Assembly (NCBI GenBank): GCA_038316335.1
Contig: JBBQAM010000019.1
Span: 4,550 to 68,549, forward strand
DNA: 64,000 nt
Source of the DNA: JALHST01 sp038316335
GTDB lineage: Bacteria; Bacteroidota; Bacteroidia; Flavobacteriales; Flavobacteriaceae
Reading direction: 5' to 3'
Shown piece by piece: positions 17,657 to 26,577 of the stretch; position 1 is the stretch's first letter, and each line of letters starts with the position of its first letter. The position numbers and the translations under genes were made by a program. Under the pieces are notes generated by a model. It worked only from the letters and a program-made list of their open reading frames with translations. It was not told the origin of the DNA and made no database searches.

Positions 17657-18355
17657 TTATTTAATAAAATAAGGTCGGTATTGTTGTACCCTAAAGTCAA
17701 AAGTAGTGAAATTGTGATCTAGGGCCTTCTGCTCCTTATAGGTTTTCAGACTTCCAATGGCCCTGTTGGCTGCACCTGAAGGGGCGGTCAATGACACGGT
17801 CCGAATAATGCGAACATTTGAACCATTGGTTGCTTTTCCAGCCAATGTAAATTGATGAATTCGCGGTATTTCGTTTAAAACCACTTCAAGCGTCAAATTA
17901 TTTTCCTTCAAATGCTTCCTAAAAAAATACTCCGGCCCATTTTTGCTATTACCTCCCGTGAACAGTAGCATCTCGATTTTTGGAAAGCGATGCAAATATG
18001 CAAGTAGGTTCCTTAATTTAATGTTTTGCATTCCCATATCGGATGCATCGATTTTCGACCGTTCGGCACTGGCGACAATATCACAGATACCGATGCGATG
18101 GTCTCTCAAAAAATCGATGCGCTGCTGTATTGCTGCATCGGTGTCTTCAAATTTAAGCTGTAAGTCGAATAGTTCGTTCAAAATAGGCCATAATTGACCG
18201 TTGCGGCTTCCGTAACAAAAATTCACGTCGTCTTGTTTCAATTCCCCAATTGTAAAACGTGGAGGTGGTAAGGTGCCAACAATCAACTTCGTGGCCTCCT
18301 CGAATAAAAAGGGTTCATAAGGATGTGTGTGCAGAAACATAGTCTTTTGTTTCAT
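17657..18355 (-). CDS. uracil-DNA glycosylase superfamily protein
   Basis: 232 aa. It shows the UDG-fold layout: KLIVGTLPPPR early, then FCYGSRNGQLWPIL, RIGICDIVA, and a late catalytic-type motif LTAPSGAANRAIG in place of the classical HPSPL. These features fit the Mug/SMUG-like branch annotated as uracil-DNA glycosylase family. The substrate is not determined, and it may act on modified bases other than uracil. It is divergent from the THX gene across a 233-bp gap. Confidence 0.7.
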   Translation of the reverse strand: MKQKTMFLHTHPYEPFLFEEATKLIVGTLPPPRFTIGELKQDDVNFCYGSRNGQLWPILNELFDLQLKFEDTDAAIQQRIDFLRDHRIGICDIVASAERSKIDASDMGMQNIKLRNLLAYLHRFPKIEMLLFTGGNSKNGPEYFFRKHLKENNLTLEVVLNEIPRIHQFTLAGKATNGSNVRIIRTVSLTAPSGAANRAIGSLKTYKEQKALDHNFTTFDFRVQQYRPYFIK

Positions 18356-18490
18356 TGTTTTAAATACTTGTAATCAGGCATCCAAGGCTATTATAAAACG
18401 AATTACGATCCACTTCTGGCTATTAATAAAATTAAATGGGTGCCGTCGGCATGCCGCATACGTAATTTGGGCCCGCCCGCCCGTTAGTTA

Positions 18491-18526
18491 TCGGGAGCTA
18501 TTGGGAGCTATTGAGAGCTATCGGGG
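18491..18526 (+). repeat. short tandem repeat, 10-nt unit, about 3.6 copies
   Basis: Units TCGGGAGCTA, TTGGGAGCTA, TTGAGAGCTA and TCGGGG follow one another directly. They sit between the UDG-family gene and the THX promoter, next to a GC-rich patch (GGGCCCGCCCGCCCG at about 18468-18482) unusual for this genome. Confidence 0.8.
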
Positions 18527-18530
18527 TAAA

Positions 18531-18564
18531 TTTTGGCTATTGTCAGGTTAAATTCGTAATTTTA
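18531..18564 (+). promoter_or_regulatory. candidate promoter for the THX gene
   Basis: TTTTG at 18531-18535, 21 nt, then TAATTTTA at 18557-18564, which matches seven of eight positions of the extended -7 motif. It lies 24 bp before the THX ATG. Confidence 0.4.
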
Positions 18565-18588
18565 GGTAGTTCAGTTAAAGACAAAGTT

Positions 18589-18717
18589 ATGGGTAAAGGT
18601 GATAAAAAAACGAGGCGTGGTAAAATTGCCAACAACTCGTACGGTTCTAGAAGGCCGCAAAAAATCAAGAAAAGACAAAGCGTTGAGGAAAAAATCAGCA
18701 TTAAAAAGAAAAAGTAG
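18589..18717 (+). CDS. 30S ribosomal protein THX
   Basis: 42 aa, very basic. It begins MGKGDKKTRRGKI and continues NNSYGSRRPQK, ending in a Lys-rich tail. The MGKGDKK-RRGKI start is the signature of bacterial THX (Thx), which sits in the head of the 30S subunit. Upstream in-frame codons (from 18511) run through the repeat region and are not conserved, so ATG 18589 is the start. It is convergent with yaaA, 13 bp apart. Confidence 0.88.
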   Translation: MGKGDKKTRRGKIANNSYGSRRPQKIKKRQSVEEKISIKKKK

Positions 18718-18730
18718 CGTTGCGCTGGTG

Positions 18731-19492
18731 CTATCGCACAAAAACCGGTTGATTTTCCTTTAACGTATGTTCTTTACTGAATTGATAACCCTCTAATGTA
18801 AATGCCCGAATATCGTTCAGGGTTTTTGCATTTGAATCCAGGATATAGCGAACCATGGTACCTCGGGCCTTTTTAGCAAAGAAACTGAGTACTTTTAGGT
18901 TATCGTTCTTCCAGTCCTTAAAAATAGGTGTGACCACTGGCACTTTTAACTGCTTTTCATCGAGTACCGAAAAATATTCGCTACTGGCCAGATTGATAAA
19001 AAGCTCATTATCCTTTAATTCGGCATTTAAATAGGCCGTTAGGTCTTTCTTCCAGAAATCATACAGATTCTTTTTACGACCCACACGTATCTGTGTGCCC
19101 ATTTCAAGTCGATAGGGTTGAATTAGATCGAGTGGTTTCAAAATTCCATACAATCCCGATAAAATGCGGAGGGTATCCTGTAATTGGTCTATTTTGTTTT
19201 CGGGAATTGTATAGGCATCCAATCCTTGATAAACTTCCCCATTAAACGCATAAACCGCTGGCCGGGAATTTTCGGGATTGAAAGGTATTGTAAAGTTCTG
19301 GTTACGCTCCCAGTTTAATTCGGCAAGCGCTGGCGAAATATGCATCAGTTTGGCCAAGGCTTTCGGATTCTTTTTGGCCAAGATCCTATTTATTTTTTCG
19401 GATTTTTCCAGAAATTGGGGCCGTGTGAATTTTGACTTGGGCCACTCGCTTATGAAATCAAGCGACTTGGCTGGGGACACAACTATTTTCAT
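18731..19492 (-). CDS. yaaA: YaaA-family peroxide stress protein
   Basis: 253 aa, full length. Motifs are MKIVVSPAKSLDF at the start, YAFNGEVYQGLDA, LRILSGLYGILKPLDLIQPYRLEMG (split 105-135) and INLASSEYFSVL. In E. coli YaaA lowers intracellular free iron under peroxide stress and binds DNA. Here the assignment rests on sequence alone. It stands apart from the rluD-type operon by 72 bp. Confidence 0.92.
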   Translation of the reverse strand: MKIVVSPAKSLDFISEWPKSKFTRPQFLEKSEKINRILAKKNPKALAKLMHISPALAELNWERNQNFTIPFNPENSRPAVYAFNGEVYQGLDAYTIPENKIDQLQDTLRILSGLYGILKPLDLIQPYRLEMGTQIRVGRKKNLYDFWKKDLTAYLNAELKDNELFINLASSEYFSVLDEKQLKVPVVTPIFKDWKNDNLKVLSFFAKKARGTMVRYILDSNAKTLNDIRAFTLEGYQFSKEHTLKENQPVFVR

Positions 19493-19564
19493 TTACACTT
19501 TTTTTCAAAAATAATCAAGTTTTCCATTTTGACCTATTCGCAGGTATATGGTAAATGATGGCAG

Positions 19565-20596
19565 TTATTCAGTAGTACTATGTTTTGCATACTGACGCCA
19601 TTTCTCGATACATTCTGCCATATCTTCTGGGATTTCCGACTCAAAACGCATGGTTTTCCCAGTAACTGGATGGACAAACCCCAAGGATTTGGCATGCAGA
19701 GCCTGTCTCGGCAGTATCTTGAAGGCGTTCTCAACAAATTGTTTGTACTTGGTAAATGTGGTTCCCTTAAGAATTTTATCCCCGCCATAACGTTCGTCAT
19801 TGAATAACGTATGGCCAATATATTTCATATGTGCCCGTATTTGATGGGTACGTCCCGTTTCAAGCTTGCAGGAGACCAAGGTCACATATCCCAATCGTTC
19901 CAAAACCGTGTAGTGTGTAATGGCCTCCTTGCCTTCATCACCTTCCGGAAAAACATGCATTTGCAATCGATTTTTGGGATTCCGACCAATATTGCCCTCG
20001 ATAGTTCCGTTGTTATTTTCCATATTTCCCCAAACCAAAGCAATATATTCCCTCTCTGATGACTTATCGAAAAATTGTTTGGCAAGGTGCGTCATGGCGG
20101 CTTCGGTCTTGGCGATTACCAAAAGTCCAGAAGTATCTTTATCGATTCTATGTACCAATCCCGGTCGTTCGTTGCTATTGACCGGTAGGTCTTTTATATG
20201 ATGTAATAAGGCATTGATCAAGGTTCCTGAATAATTACCATGTCCGGGATGCACGACCATCCCTGCAGGCTTATTGACCACCAATAGGGTTTCGTCTTCA
20301 TAGACTATGGATAACGGAATATCTTCCGGCACCAGCAAAAATTCATGCGGTGGGTGTGCAAATAGCACTTTGACTTCATCACCTGCTTTAACCCGATAGT
20401 TTTGTTTTACAATGGAATCATTGACCCAAATATGACCATCCTTAGCGGCTTGCTGAATTTTATTACGTGTGGCATATTCGATAAAGTTCATCAAAAATTT
20501 ATCAACACGCAGGGGCTCTTGCCCTTTTGATGCCAAGAATCTATGATGCTCAAAAAGCTCTTCTTCATTACCCTCTTGGGTTTCCGGAAATTCCAT
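19565..20596 (-). CDS. RluA/RluD-family 23S rRNA pseudouridine synthase
   Basis: 343 aa. An S4 RNA-binding domain (about 28-85, RVDKFLMNFI...KVKAGDEVKV) precedes the catalytic domain, with the active Asp152 in HRIDKDTSGLLV; NKPAGMVVHPG and RTHQIRAHM are also present. It isomerises uridines in large rRNA helix 69 if it is the RluD orthologue, which the S4 domain and length support. It is three bases downstream of the PASTA gene and probably co-transcribed. Confidence 0.9.
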   Translation of the reverse strand: MEFPETQEGNEEELFEHHRFLASKGQEPLRVDKFLMNFIEYATRNKIQQAAKDGHIWVNDSIVKQNYRVKAGDEVKVLFAHPPHEFLLVPEDIPLSIVYEDETLLVVNKPAGMVVHPGHGNYSGTLINALLHHIKDLPVNSNERPGLVHRIDKDTSGLLVIAKTEAAMTHLAKQFFDKSSEREYIALVWGNMENNNGTIEGNIGRNPKNRLQMHVFPEGDEGKEAITHYTVLERLGYVTLVSCKLETGRTHQIRAHMKYIGHTLFNDERYGGDKILKGTTFTKYKQFVENAFKILPRQALHAKSLGFVHPVTGKTMRFESEIPEDMAECIEKWRQYAKHSTTE

Positions 20597-20599
20597 AGG

Positions 20600-21187
20600 C
20601 TAGAGTGAATCGGCCTTGATCAAGGCCCTATCGGTCACGGTGCCATTGCCGCAGATCAGCTCTATTTTTGAAGTTTTGGGTAGTTTGTCCCCTGGGGAAA
20701 TATTCTTTCCCTTGAATTTTATATAATAGACCATGTCTTTTCCCAATTCATCGATATAGCTAACCCGTTGTACATCCAGTCCAACGGCACGGAGCATAGA
20801 TGCCGCATTTCGCTGGGTAACTTGAATAACATTCGGAACGGTTACTTTTTTATACCCAGACGGATTTACGGTAAAATATATCTTTCGATTCTCCTTCACC
20901 TTTTCTCCTGGAGGAGGGTCTTGCTCAATAATCGAAAATCTTGGGTAATCGGGATTATAGTTGGCCGAATCCTGGACTTCATACCGCAGGCCGGCCTGCT
21001 CAATAGCCTGACGCATTTCGCTTACCGACATTTTAGAAAAATCGGGTACCTGCACGAATTCTCCATGGTTCGTAGTGCTTTTCAACCATTGCAATACCAA
21101 AAAAACGATGACTATCAAGGCCAGTAGGGCAAAACCGAGCTGTTTCAAAAAAGTCTTGCTCCTCAAAAAATTAAGAAAATCCCTCAT
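20600..21187 (-). CDS. membrane-anchored PASTA-domain protein
   Basis: 195 aa. A single TM helix lies at about 16-34 (LGFALLALIVIVFLVLQWL), followed by PASTA repeats: FVQVPDFSKMSVSEMRQAIEQAG, then KVTVPNVIQVTQRNAASMLRAVG, then a partial third. PASTA domains bind peptidoglycan or muropeptides. There is no kinase domain attached, unlike PknB of Gram-positives. It is divergent from ddl and upstream of the rluD-type gene. Confidence 0.88.
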   Translation of the reverse strand: MRDFLNFLRSKTFLKQLGFALLALIVIVFLVLQWLKSTTNHGEFVQVPDFSKMSVSEMRQAIEQAGLRYEVQDSANYNPDYPRFSIIEQDPPPGEKVKENRKIYFTVNPSGYKKVTVPNVIQVTQRNAASMLRAVGLDVQRVSYIDELGKDMVYYIKFKGKNISPGDKLPKTSKIELICGNGTVTDRALIKADSL

Positions 21188-21363
21188 TTCATACTATTGT
21201 ATCGCAAAGATAGGAAATGGTCCCTATATTACCGTTGCCGGTCATCAATATTGTTAATGTGCCTAGCATGGGGCTAACAAAAAATGAAAATTTGAAGCAG
21301 CTACCGATTGCTTTTTTCCGTACTTTATGTTTGCTTTGTGATGCATATCTTTCTTAATTGACT

Positions 21364-22347
21364 ATGAAAAAAAATATTGCCGTTATCATGGGCGGCTATT
21401 CGAGCGAATACAAAATTTCCTTAAAGAGTGGTAAGGTGGTGTGCACCTATTTGGACACCGAGAAATTCAAAACCTATGCCATTCATATTTTTCGTGATCG
21501 CTGGGTATACGTTGATGACCTTAACCAAGAGTTTCCTGTAAACCGACACGATTTTTCACTCAGGCTAGCTGAAAAGGACATTCATTTTGACTGCATCTTT
21601 AATGCCATTCATGGTTCTCCTGGTGAAGATGGTCTTTTACAGGCCTATTTTGAATTGTTGAACATTCCGCAAACGTCCTGTGACTTTTATCAATCAGTCC
21701 TCACATTTAATAAACGCGATTTATTAAGTGTTCTAAAACCGTATGGCATTAAGTCGGCCAAATCGTATTATTTGAATTTGGGTGAAAACATTAATGAGGA
21801 TGAAATTGTTCAAGCCGTCGGGCTGCCTTGCTTTGTAAAGGCCAACAGGGCTGGAAGTAGTTTCGGTATCACTAAGGTTTATAAAAAAGAAGAACTGCCA
21901 TCGGCGATCGAAAAGGCCTTTCAAGAAGACAATGAGATATTGATCGAATCTTTTTTAGACGGAATTGAAGTTTCAGTTGGTGTAATTACATATCATGGGG
22001 AAGTTAAGGTGCTGCCCATTACAGAAATCGTCAGTGAGAATGACTTCTTTGATTATGCCGCCAAATATGAAGGAAAATCTCAAGAAATTACCCCAGCGCG
22101 CCTTTCAAGCCTCCAAGAAAAAAATGTTTCCACAATCGCAAAAAAAATATACGAAGTATTGAAAATGAAAGGATATACCCGAAGTGAATTCATTTTTGTA
22201 GGAAATGAACCTATTATGTTAGAAGTGAACACCACTCCGGGACTTACCGAAGAAAGCATTTTACCACAACAAGCGAATGCTGCGGGAATTTCTTTGCCCC
22301 AATTGTTCGAAAGTGCCATAATCGAGGCGCTTCGGGAAAATGATTAA
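21364..22347 (+). CDS. ddl: D-alanine--D-alanine ligase
   Basis: 327 aa ATP-grasp enzyme that makes D-Ala-D-Ala for peptidoglycan. Motifs include IMGGYSSEYKISLKSG, IHGSPGEDGLLQAY, CFVKANRAGSSFGITKV, and LEVNTTPGLTEESILPQQ. The start is placed at ATG 21364; a TTG two codons upstream is the only in-frame alternative. A lone TATGTTTG at 21326-21333 could be the -7 element, but no correctly spaced -33 is visible. Confidence 0.95.
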   Translation: MKKNIAVIMGGYSSEYKISLKSGKVVCTYLDTEKFKTYAIHIFRDRWVYVDDLNQEFPVNRHDFSLRLAEKDIHFDCIFNAIHGSPGEDGLLQAYFELLNIPQTSCDFYQSVLTFNKRDLLSVLKPYGIKSAKSYYLNLGENINEDEIVQAVGLPCFVKANRAGSSFGITKVYKKEELPSAIEKAFQEDNEILIESFLDGIEVSVGVITYHGEVKVLPITEIVSENDFFDYAAKYEGKSQEITPARLSSLQEKNVSTIAKKIYEVLKMKGYTRSEFIFVGNEPIMLEVNTTPGLTEESILPQQANAAGISLPQLFESAIIEALREND

Positions 22348-22431
22348 CTTTACGTCTTAAGCTAGGGTATTATAAAATAGGTTCTGTAATCTTTAATTAC
22401 CGATTTTTTACTGCAAACGAATAACCAACCT

Positions 22432-22887
22432 ATGAAACGTGCTATTTTTCCAGGTTCTTTTGACCCATTGACGTTGGGTCATTTTGATATTATTCAACGG
22501 GGTATTACCCTTTTTGATGAACTGATAATCGCCATTGGAGTCAATGCCGATAAGCAATATATGTTTACCATAGAAGAACGCATTCGATTCATAAAAGAAG
22601 CCTTTATAAATGAACCTAAAATAAAGGTGAAGACCTATACGGGGCTCACCGTTGACTTCTGTAAACAGGAAGACGCCCAATTCATACTCAGAGGGCTCCG
22701 AAATCCGGGGGATTTTGAATTTGAGAAGGCAATTGCCCATACCAATCGAAAACTTTCGGAAATAGAAACCGTATTCCTTCTTACTTCTTCGGGCAAATCA
22801 TATATCAGCTCGTCTATCGTGCGCGATGTTATACGTAACGGGGGCGACTATACTGGTTTGGTACCCGATACCGTGCGAGTGCATTGA
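22432..22887 (+). CDS. coaD: phosphopantetheine adenylyltransferase
   Basis: 151 aa nucleotidyltransferase for the penultimate step of CoA synthesis. It shows PGSFDPLTLGHFDII (T/HxGH motif) at the N-terminus, RGLRNPGDFEFE, and the ISSSIVR motif. The length is typical. It follows ddl by 84 bp and could be co-transcribed. Confidence 0.95.
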   Translation: MKRAIFPGSFDPLTLGHFDIIQRGITLFDELIIAIGVNADKQYMFTIEERIRFIKEAFINEPKIKVKTYTGLTVDFCKQEDAQFILRGLRNPGDFEFEKAIAHTNRKLSEIETVFLLTSSGKSYISSSIVRDVIRNGGDYTGLVPDTVRVH

Positions 22888-23122
22888 CCATTATCCCTTA
22901 TAATTCTCTATTCTCTTTTTAGACCGAAAGTCAGGTAGGCATTTGACACTACATACTATACGTTAAGCATTTGCCTTTTTGTAGGTTTTTACTTTCTTTT
23001 TATAGATTAAGATTAATAAACTTGTATTTATTGGATTACACAACGGGTTTAAGCCTCTACACAACAAACCTTTATGTATGTTGTAAAATCATATTACTTT
23101 AGTAGGAAATTTCAACCATACA

Positions 23123-26119
23123 TTGAAAGTAACACAAACAACACCCCAAAATTACCTAATAAAACAATTGCCAAAAGCAATTGTTTTTGTCAATAATGTG
23201 TTTGAAGTCGTATACGCCTCCGACCTTTGGATACACACATTCGAACTTGACAATCGTACGGTGTTTGGAAATGATCTTTTTTCCTTGTCGACTACCTTTG
23301 ACCAAAATTGGAAAAAGGGGCTAAAAAGGTGTATTTCAGGGAAAACAGGCATTCCGCTTGTAACGAATTCTTCCGATTCGAAATCTGGGAATACTTGGAT
23401 CGAATGGACGTTCGTTCCTTGGTACGACGAGCACGAAAATATCATCGGGGCCATCATGCAAGGAGATGATATTTCCCTACGTGTTAGAGATGAACTCCGT
23501 ATGGAAAGACTTCAAATTCTATTGCACGAAAAATCGGAAATCGGCAAAATCGGTAGTTGGGAGTATGATATACAGAACAATACCCTTGCCTGGTCACTCA
23601 TGACCAAGGCAATTCATGAAGTAGCACACGACTATATGCCAACCCTTGAATCAGCCATTTGCTTTTATAAGCAGGGTCATGATAGAAACAAGATTGCCAT
23701 GTGCGTGGACAATGCCATTCGAAAAGGCATTCCGTGGCATGAAAGACTTCGGATCGTCACAAAAAACGGCGATGAAAAGTGGGTAATCGCTGCGGGAAAG
23801 GCCATCATTAAAAATAAACAAGTAGTTGGCCTCCTTGGCACCTTTCAAGACATCAATGAACATATCAGAAGGGAAATTAAAACCAATGAAAATGAACGTC
23901 TCCTTAAAACCTTGATTGACAACCTTCCGATAAACATTTATATTAAGGATACCGAGTCTCGAAAAATCTTGGTGAACAAATCGGAATCCGATTTTGTCGG
24001 ATTTGCCAAAACCGATGATCTCCTAGGCAAAACCGATTTTGATATTTATGACGAAGAGACGGCTAACATGTCAAGAAACGAAGATCTGGAGGTTATGAAT
24101 ACGCTGCGGCCACTTCTGGGAAAAACAGATACCTGCATTAAGAAAGATGGTACCAAGGCCTTCATATCGGTCTCCAAAATACCGTACCTAGATGATAAAA
24201 ATGAAGTAAAGGGAATTATTGGGATGTCATTAGACATTACCGATAAATTATTGGCACAGCAGGAACGGGAAGAAAAGGAACGTAACTTTCGGAGTATTTT
24301 CAATTCATCTTATCAATTTACCGGCATTTTAGATATTGACGGCACCTTTCTCGAAATAAATGAAACGGCACTGAAGTTTGCCAATTTAAGACAGGCAGAC
24401 ATAATCGACAAAAAATTCTGGGACGCCTATTGGTGGCCAATCCCAGACGTCGTAAAAGATGGTCTTAAGGAATTGATAAAAGCGGCTGCCGGCGGCCAGG
24501 TCATGCGAAGTGAAATCGTAGTATTGGACCATGAAAAAAGACCTACAAATGTAGATTTTAGCTTAAAACCGATTTACGACGAAACTAACCAAATCGTATC
24601 GCTTTTGGCTGAAGGCAGAATGATTAACGAAATGGTTGTGGCGCGTGAGAAATTAAGGGAAAGTGAACTTAAGTTTAGAACCCTTTACGAACTGTCTCCA
24701 GTTAGTTTTATATTATTCGATTTTGAAACAGGTGAAATTATTGACTTCAATCCTTCATTTGAACAGACCTCAGGATATGACAAAGAGGCTATCGCCAAAA
24801 TCCAGTATTGGGACCTTCTCGCCAACAAGGACGTTCAGCTTAAAGAACAAATAAACAGCACGCTTGAAAAAGAAAGAAGCTGCGGCCCGCTAGAGGAAAC
24901 CTATATCAAAAAAGATGGTACTGAATTCTCGGTAATCATTTACAAATCATTGATCTTAAATAAAAAAGGCCAAAAACTCGTCTGGTCGATCGTACAAGAT
25001 GTTTCCGAATCGGTTAAAAAGGAACGGCAGATCCGGGAGGAACGCAAATTATTAAGGACCGTTATTGATAATTTGCCCCTCAACGTATATATAAAAGATA
25101 CCGAATCTAGAAAAATCCTTGTAAATAAATCGGAGTGCGATTACTTAGGTATAACAAATCAAGAGGAGTTGATCGGCCTTGATGACTTTGATCTGTATGA
25201 TGATGATGTAGCACAGGTTTCACGTGATGAGGACCTAAAGGTAATGAGCACGAGGCAACCGATGCTGGGCAAGGAAACCTTGAACATTAAAACAGATGGT
25301 TCACATACCACCTTTTTAACCTCTAAAATTCCCTTGAAAAATGAAATCGGTGAGATTACCGGCCTTTTGGGAATCAGTTTAGACATTACAGGTCTGAAAC
25401 ACAAAGAGGAAGAACTGCGTCATCTAATCAATATGACCTCTTTACAAAATAAGAAACTTATCAATTTTGCCCACATTGTTTCGCACAACCTCCGATCTCA
25501 TACGGCCAATTTCTCGATGCTCCTTGACTTCTTGATGCATGAAAAGGATGAAAACGAAAAGGTTCGCATCATCAAAATGTTGACCGATGCTTCCGACAAT
25601 CTTCTAGACACACTTGACAATCTCAATGAAGTAGTGGCGATTAGTACCAATGTTAATCTAGAAAAGCAGCGGGTCAACCTCAACGAAAAAATCAAGTCGG
25701 TCGAACAAAATCTCCAAGGATTCATTCTGAATAACAACGCTAGCATAATCAATACGATTTCAGATGATGTCTTTGTTAATGTAGTACCTGTTTATATTGA
25801 AAGCATACTCCTTAATTTTATAACCAATGCCGTTAAATACCATGCCCCTGAACGAAATCCCGTGATAAAACTAAGCGTAACCCACGAAGATACTTATAGT
25901 GTACTAAGCATTGAGGACAATGGCCTAGGCATCGATCTTGAAAAACACGGGGATAAAATATTCGGTATGTACAAAACATTTCATACAAATAAAGATGCCC
26001 GGGGAATCGGACTTTATATCTCAAAAAATCAAATAGAGGCGATGAATGGCAAGGTAACCGTTCAAAGCAAAGTGAATAAGGGTACTACTTTTAAAATATA
26101 CTTCAATGACAGAAATTAA
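23123..26119 (+). CDS. six-PAS sensor histidine kinase
   Basis: 998 aa, cytoplasmic (no membrane segment). It starts at TTG 23123; the next Met is near residue 127, inside the PAS region. Six PAS domains lie at about 10-125, 140-245, 259-374, 387-505, 515-630 and 641-757. The DHp helix has His788 in IVSHNLRSH. The HATPase_c domain follows (NFITNAVKYHAP, EDNGLGIDL, ARGIGLYISKNQIE). PAS3 and PAS6 are clear internal duplicates. Its last 14 bp overlap a single-domain response regulator, its likely partner. Confidence 0.9.
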   Translation: MKVTQTTPQNYLIKQLPKAIVFVNNVFEVVYASDLWIHTFELDNRTVFGNDLFSLSTTFDQNWKKGLKRCISGKTGIPLVTNSSDSKSGNTWIEWTFVPWYDEHENIIGAIMQGDDISLRVRDELRMERLQILLHEKSEIGKIGSWEYDIQNNTLAWSLMTKAIHEVAHDYMPTLESAICFYKQGHDRNKIAMCVDNAIRKGIPWHERLRIVTKNGDEKWVIAAGKAIIKNKQVVGLLGTFQDINEHIRREIKTNENERLLKTLIDNLPINIYIKDTESRKILVNKSESDFVGFAKTDDLLGKTDFDIYDEETANMSRNEDLEVMNTLRPLLGKTDTCIKKDGTKAFISVSKIPYLDDKNEVKGIIGMSLDITDKLLAQQEREEKERNFRSIFNSSYQFTGILDIDGTFLEINETALKFANLRQADIIDKKFWDAYWWPIPDVVKDGLKELIKAAAGGQVMRSEIVVLDHEKRPTNVDFSLKPIYDETNQIVSLLAEGRMINEMVVAREKLRESELKFRTLYELSPVSFILFDFETGEIIDFNPSFEQTSGYDKEAIAKIQYWDLLANKDVQLKEQINSTLEKERSCGPLEETYIKKDGTEFSVIIYKSLILNKKGQKLVWSIVQDVSESVKKERQIREERKLLRTVIDNLPLNVYIKDTESRKILVNKSECDYLGITNQEELIGLDDFDLYDDDVAQVSRDEDLKVMSTRQPMLGKETLNIKTDGSHTTFLTSKIPLKNEIGEITGLLGISLDITGLKHKEEELRHLINMTSLQNKKLINFAHIVSHNLRSHTANFSMLLDFLMHEKDENEKVRIIKMLTDASDNLLDTLDNLNEVVAISTNVNLEKQRVNLNEKIKSVEQNLQGFILNNNASIINTISDDVFVNVVPVYIESILLNFITNAVKYHAPERNPVIKLSVTHEDTYSVLSIEDNGLGIDLEKHGDKIFGMYKTFHTNKDARGIGLYISKNQIEAMNGKVTVQSKVNKGTTFKIYFNDRN

Positions 26120-26510
26120 TTCAATCTTCGTTATCGATGATGATTCGATTATGGTTTTCGGAATTAAGAAAATCTTATCTTCCGTAGTAATTTGTGATGC
26201 CATAAAAACCTTTGGAAACGGGCAGTTGGCCTTAGATGCCATCTTGGAAATTTTGAGAAAAAAAGAAGAGATTCCCGACATTATATTTCTAGATATCAAT
26301 ATGCCTATTATGGATGGTTGGCAATTCCTTGAAGAATTCATCGCTTTGCCCATTCAAAAAAAGGTGCGCATCAATATCGTTACGTCTTCTATAGACAATT
26401 ACGACCGTGAAAACTGGCAGAAATATAAGCTTAAAACCCACCACACCCTGACCTATAATAACAAACCGATTGGGCGGGAAATCATGGCCGAGGTAACCAA
26501 AGCGGCATAA
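26106..26510 (+). CDS. single-domain response regulator
   Basis: 134 aa receiver domain only. Acidic residues are at 11-13 (DDD), the phosphoacceptor is Asp63 in FLDINMPIMDGW, TSS is in beta-4 and the switch Lys is in NNKPIG. It has no DNA-binding or enzymatic output, so it must pass the signal by protein contact or phosphotransfer. It overlaps the kinase gene by 14 bp, so the two are co-translated. Confidence 0.92.
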   Translation: MTEINSIFVIDDDSIMVFGIKKILSSVVICDAIKTFGNGQLALDAILEILRKKEEIPDIIFLDINMPIMDGWQFLEEFIALPIQKKVRINIVTSSIDNYDRENWQKYKLKTHHTLTYNNKPIGREIMAEVTKAA

Positions 26511-26577
26511 ATGCCATCCTCTTATAGTTTTTACTTAATTTTGCCAATAATTTCGTTTTATACGGTAAAATTATTTC

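Noticed and set aside
18356..18530. A structured RNA in the GC-rich region upstream of THX
   Set aside because: Short repeats and one small hairpin only; no similarity to known RNA families could be seen.
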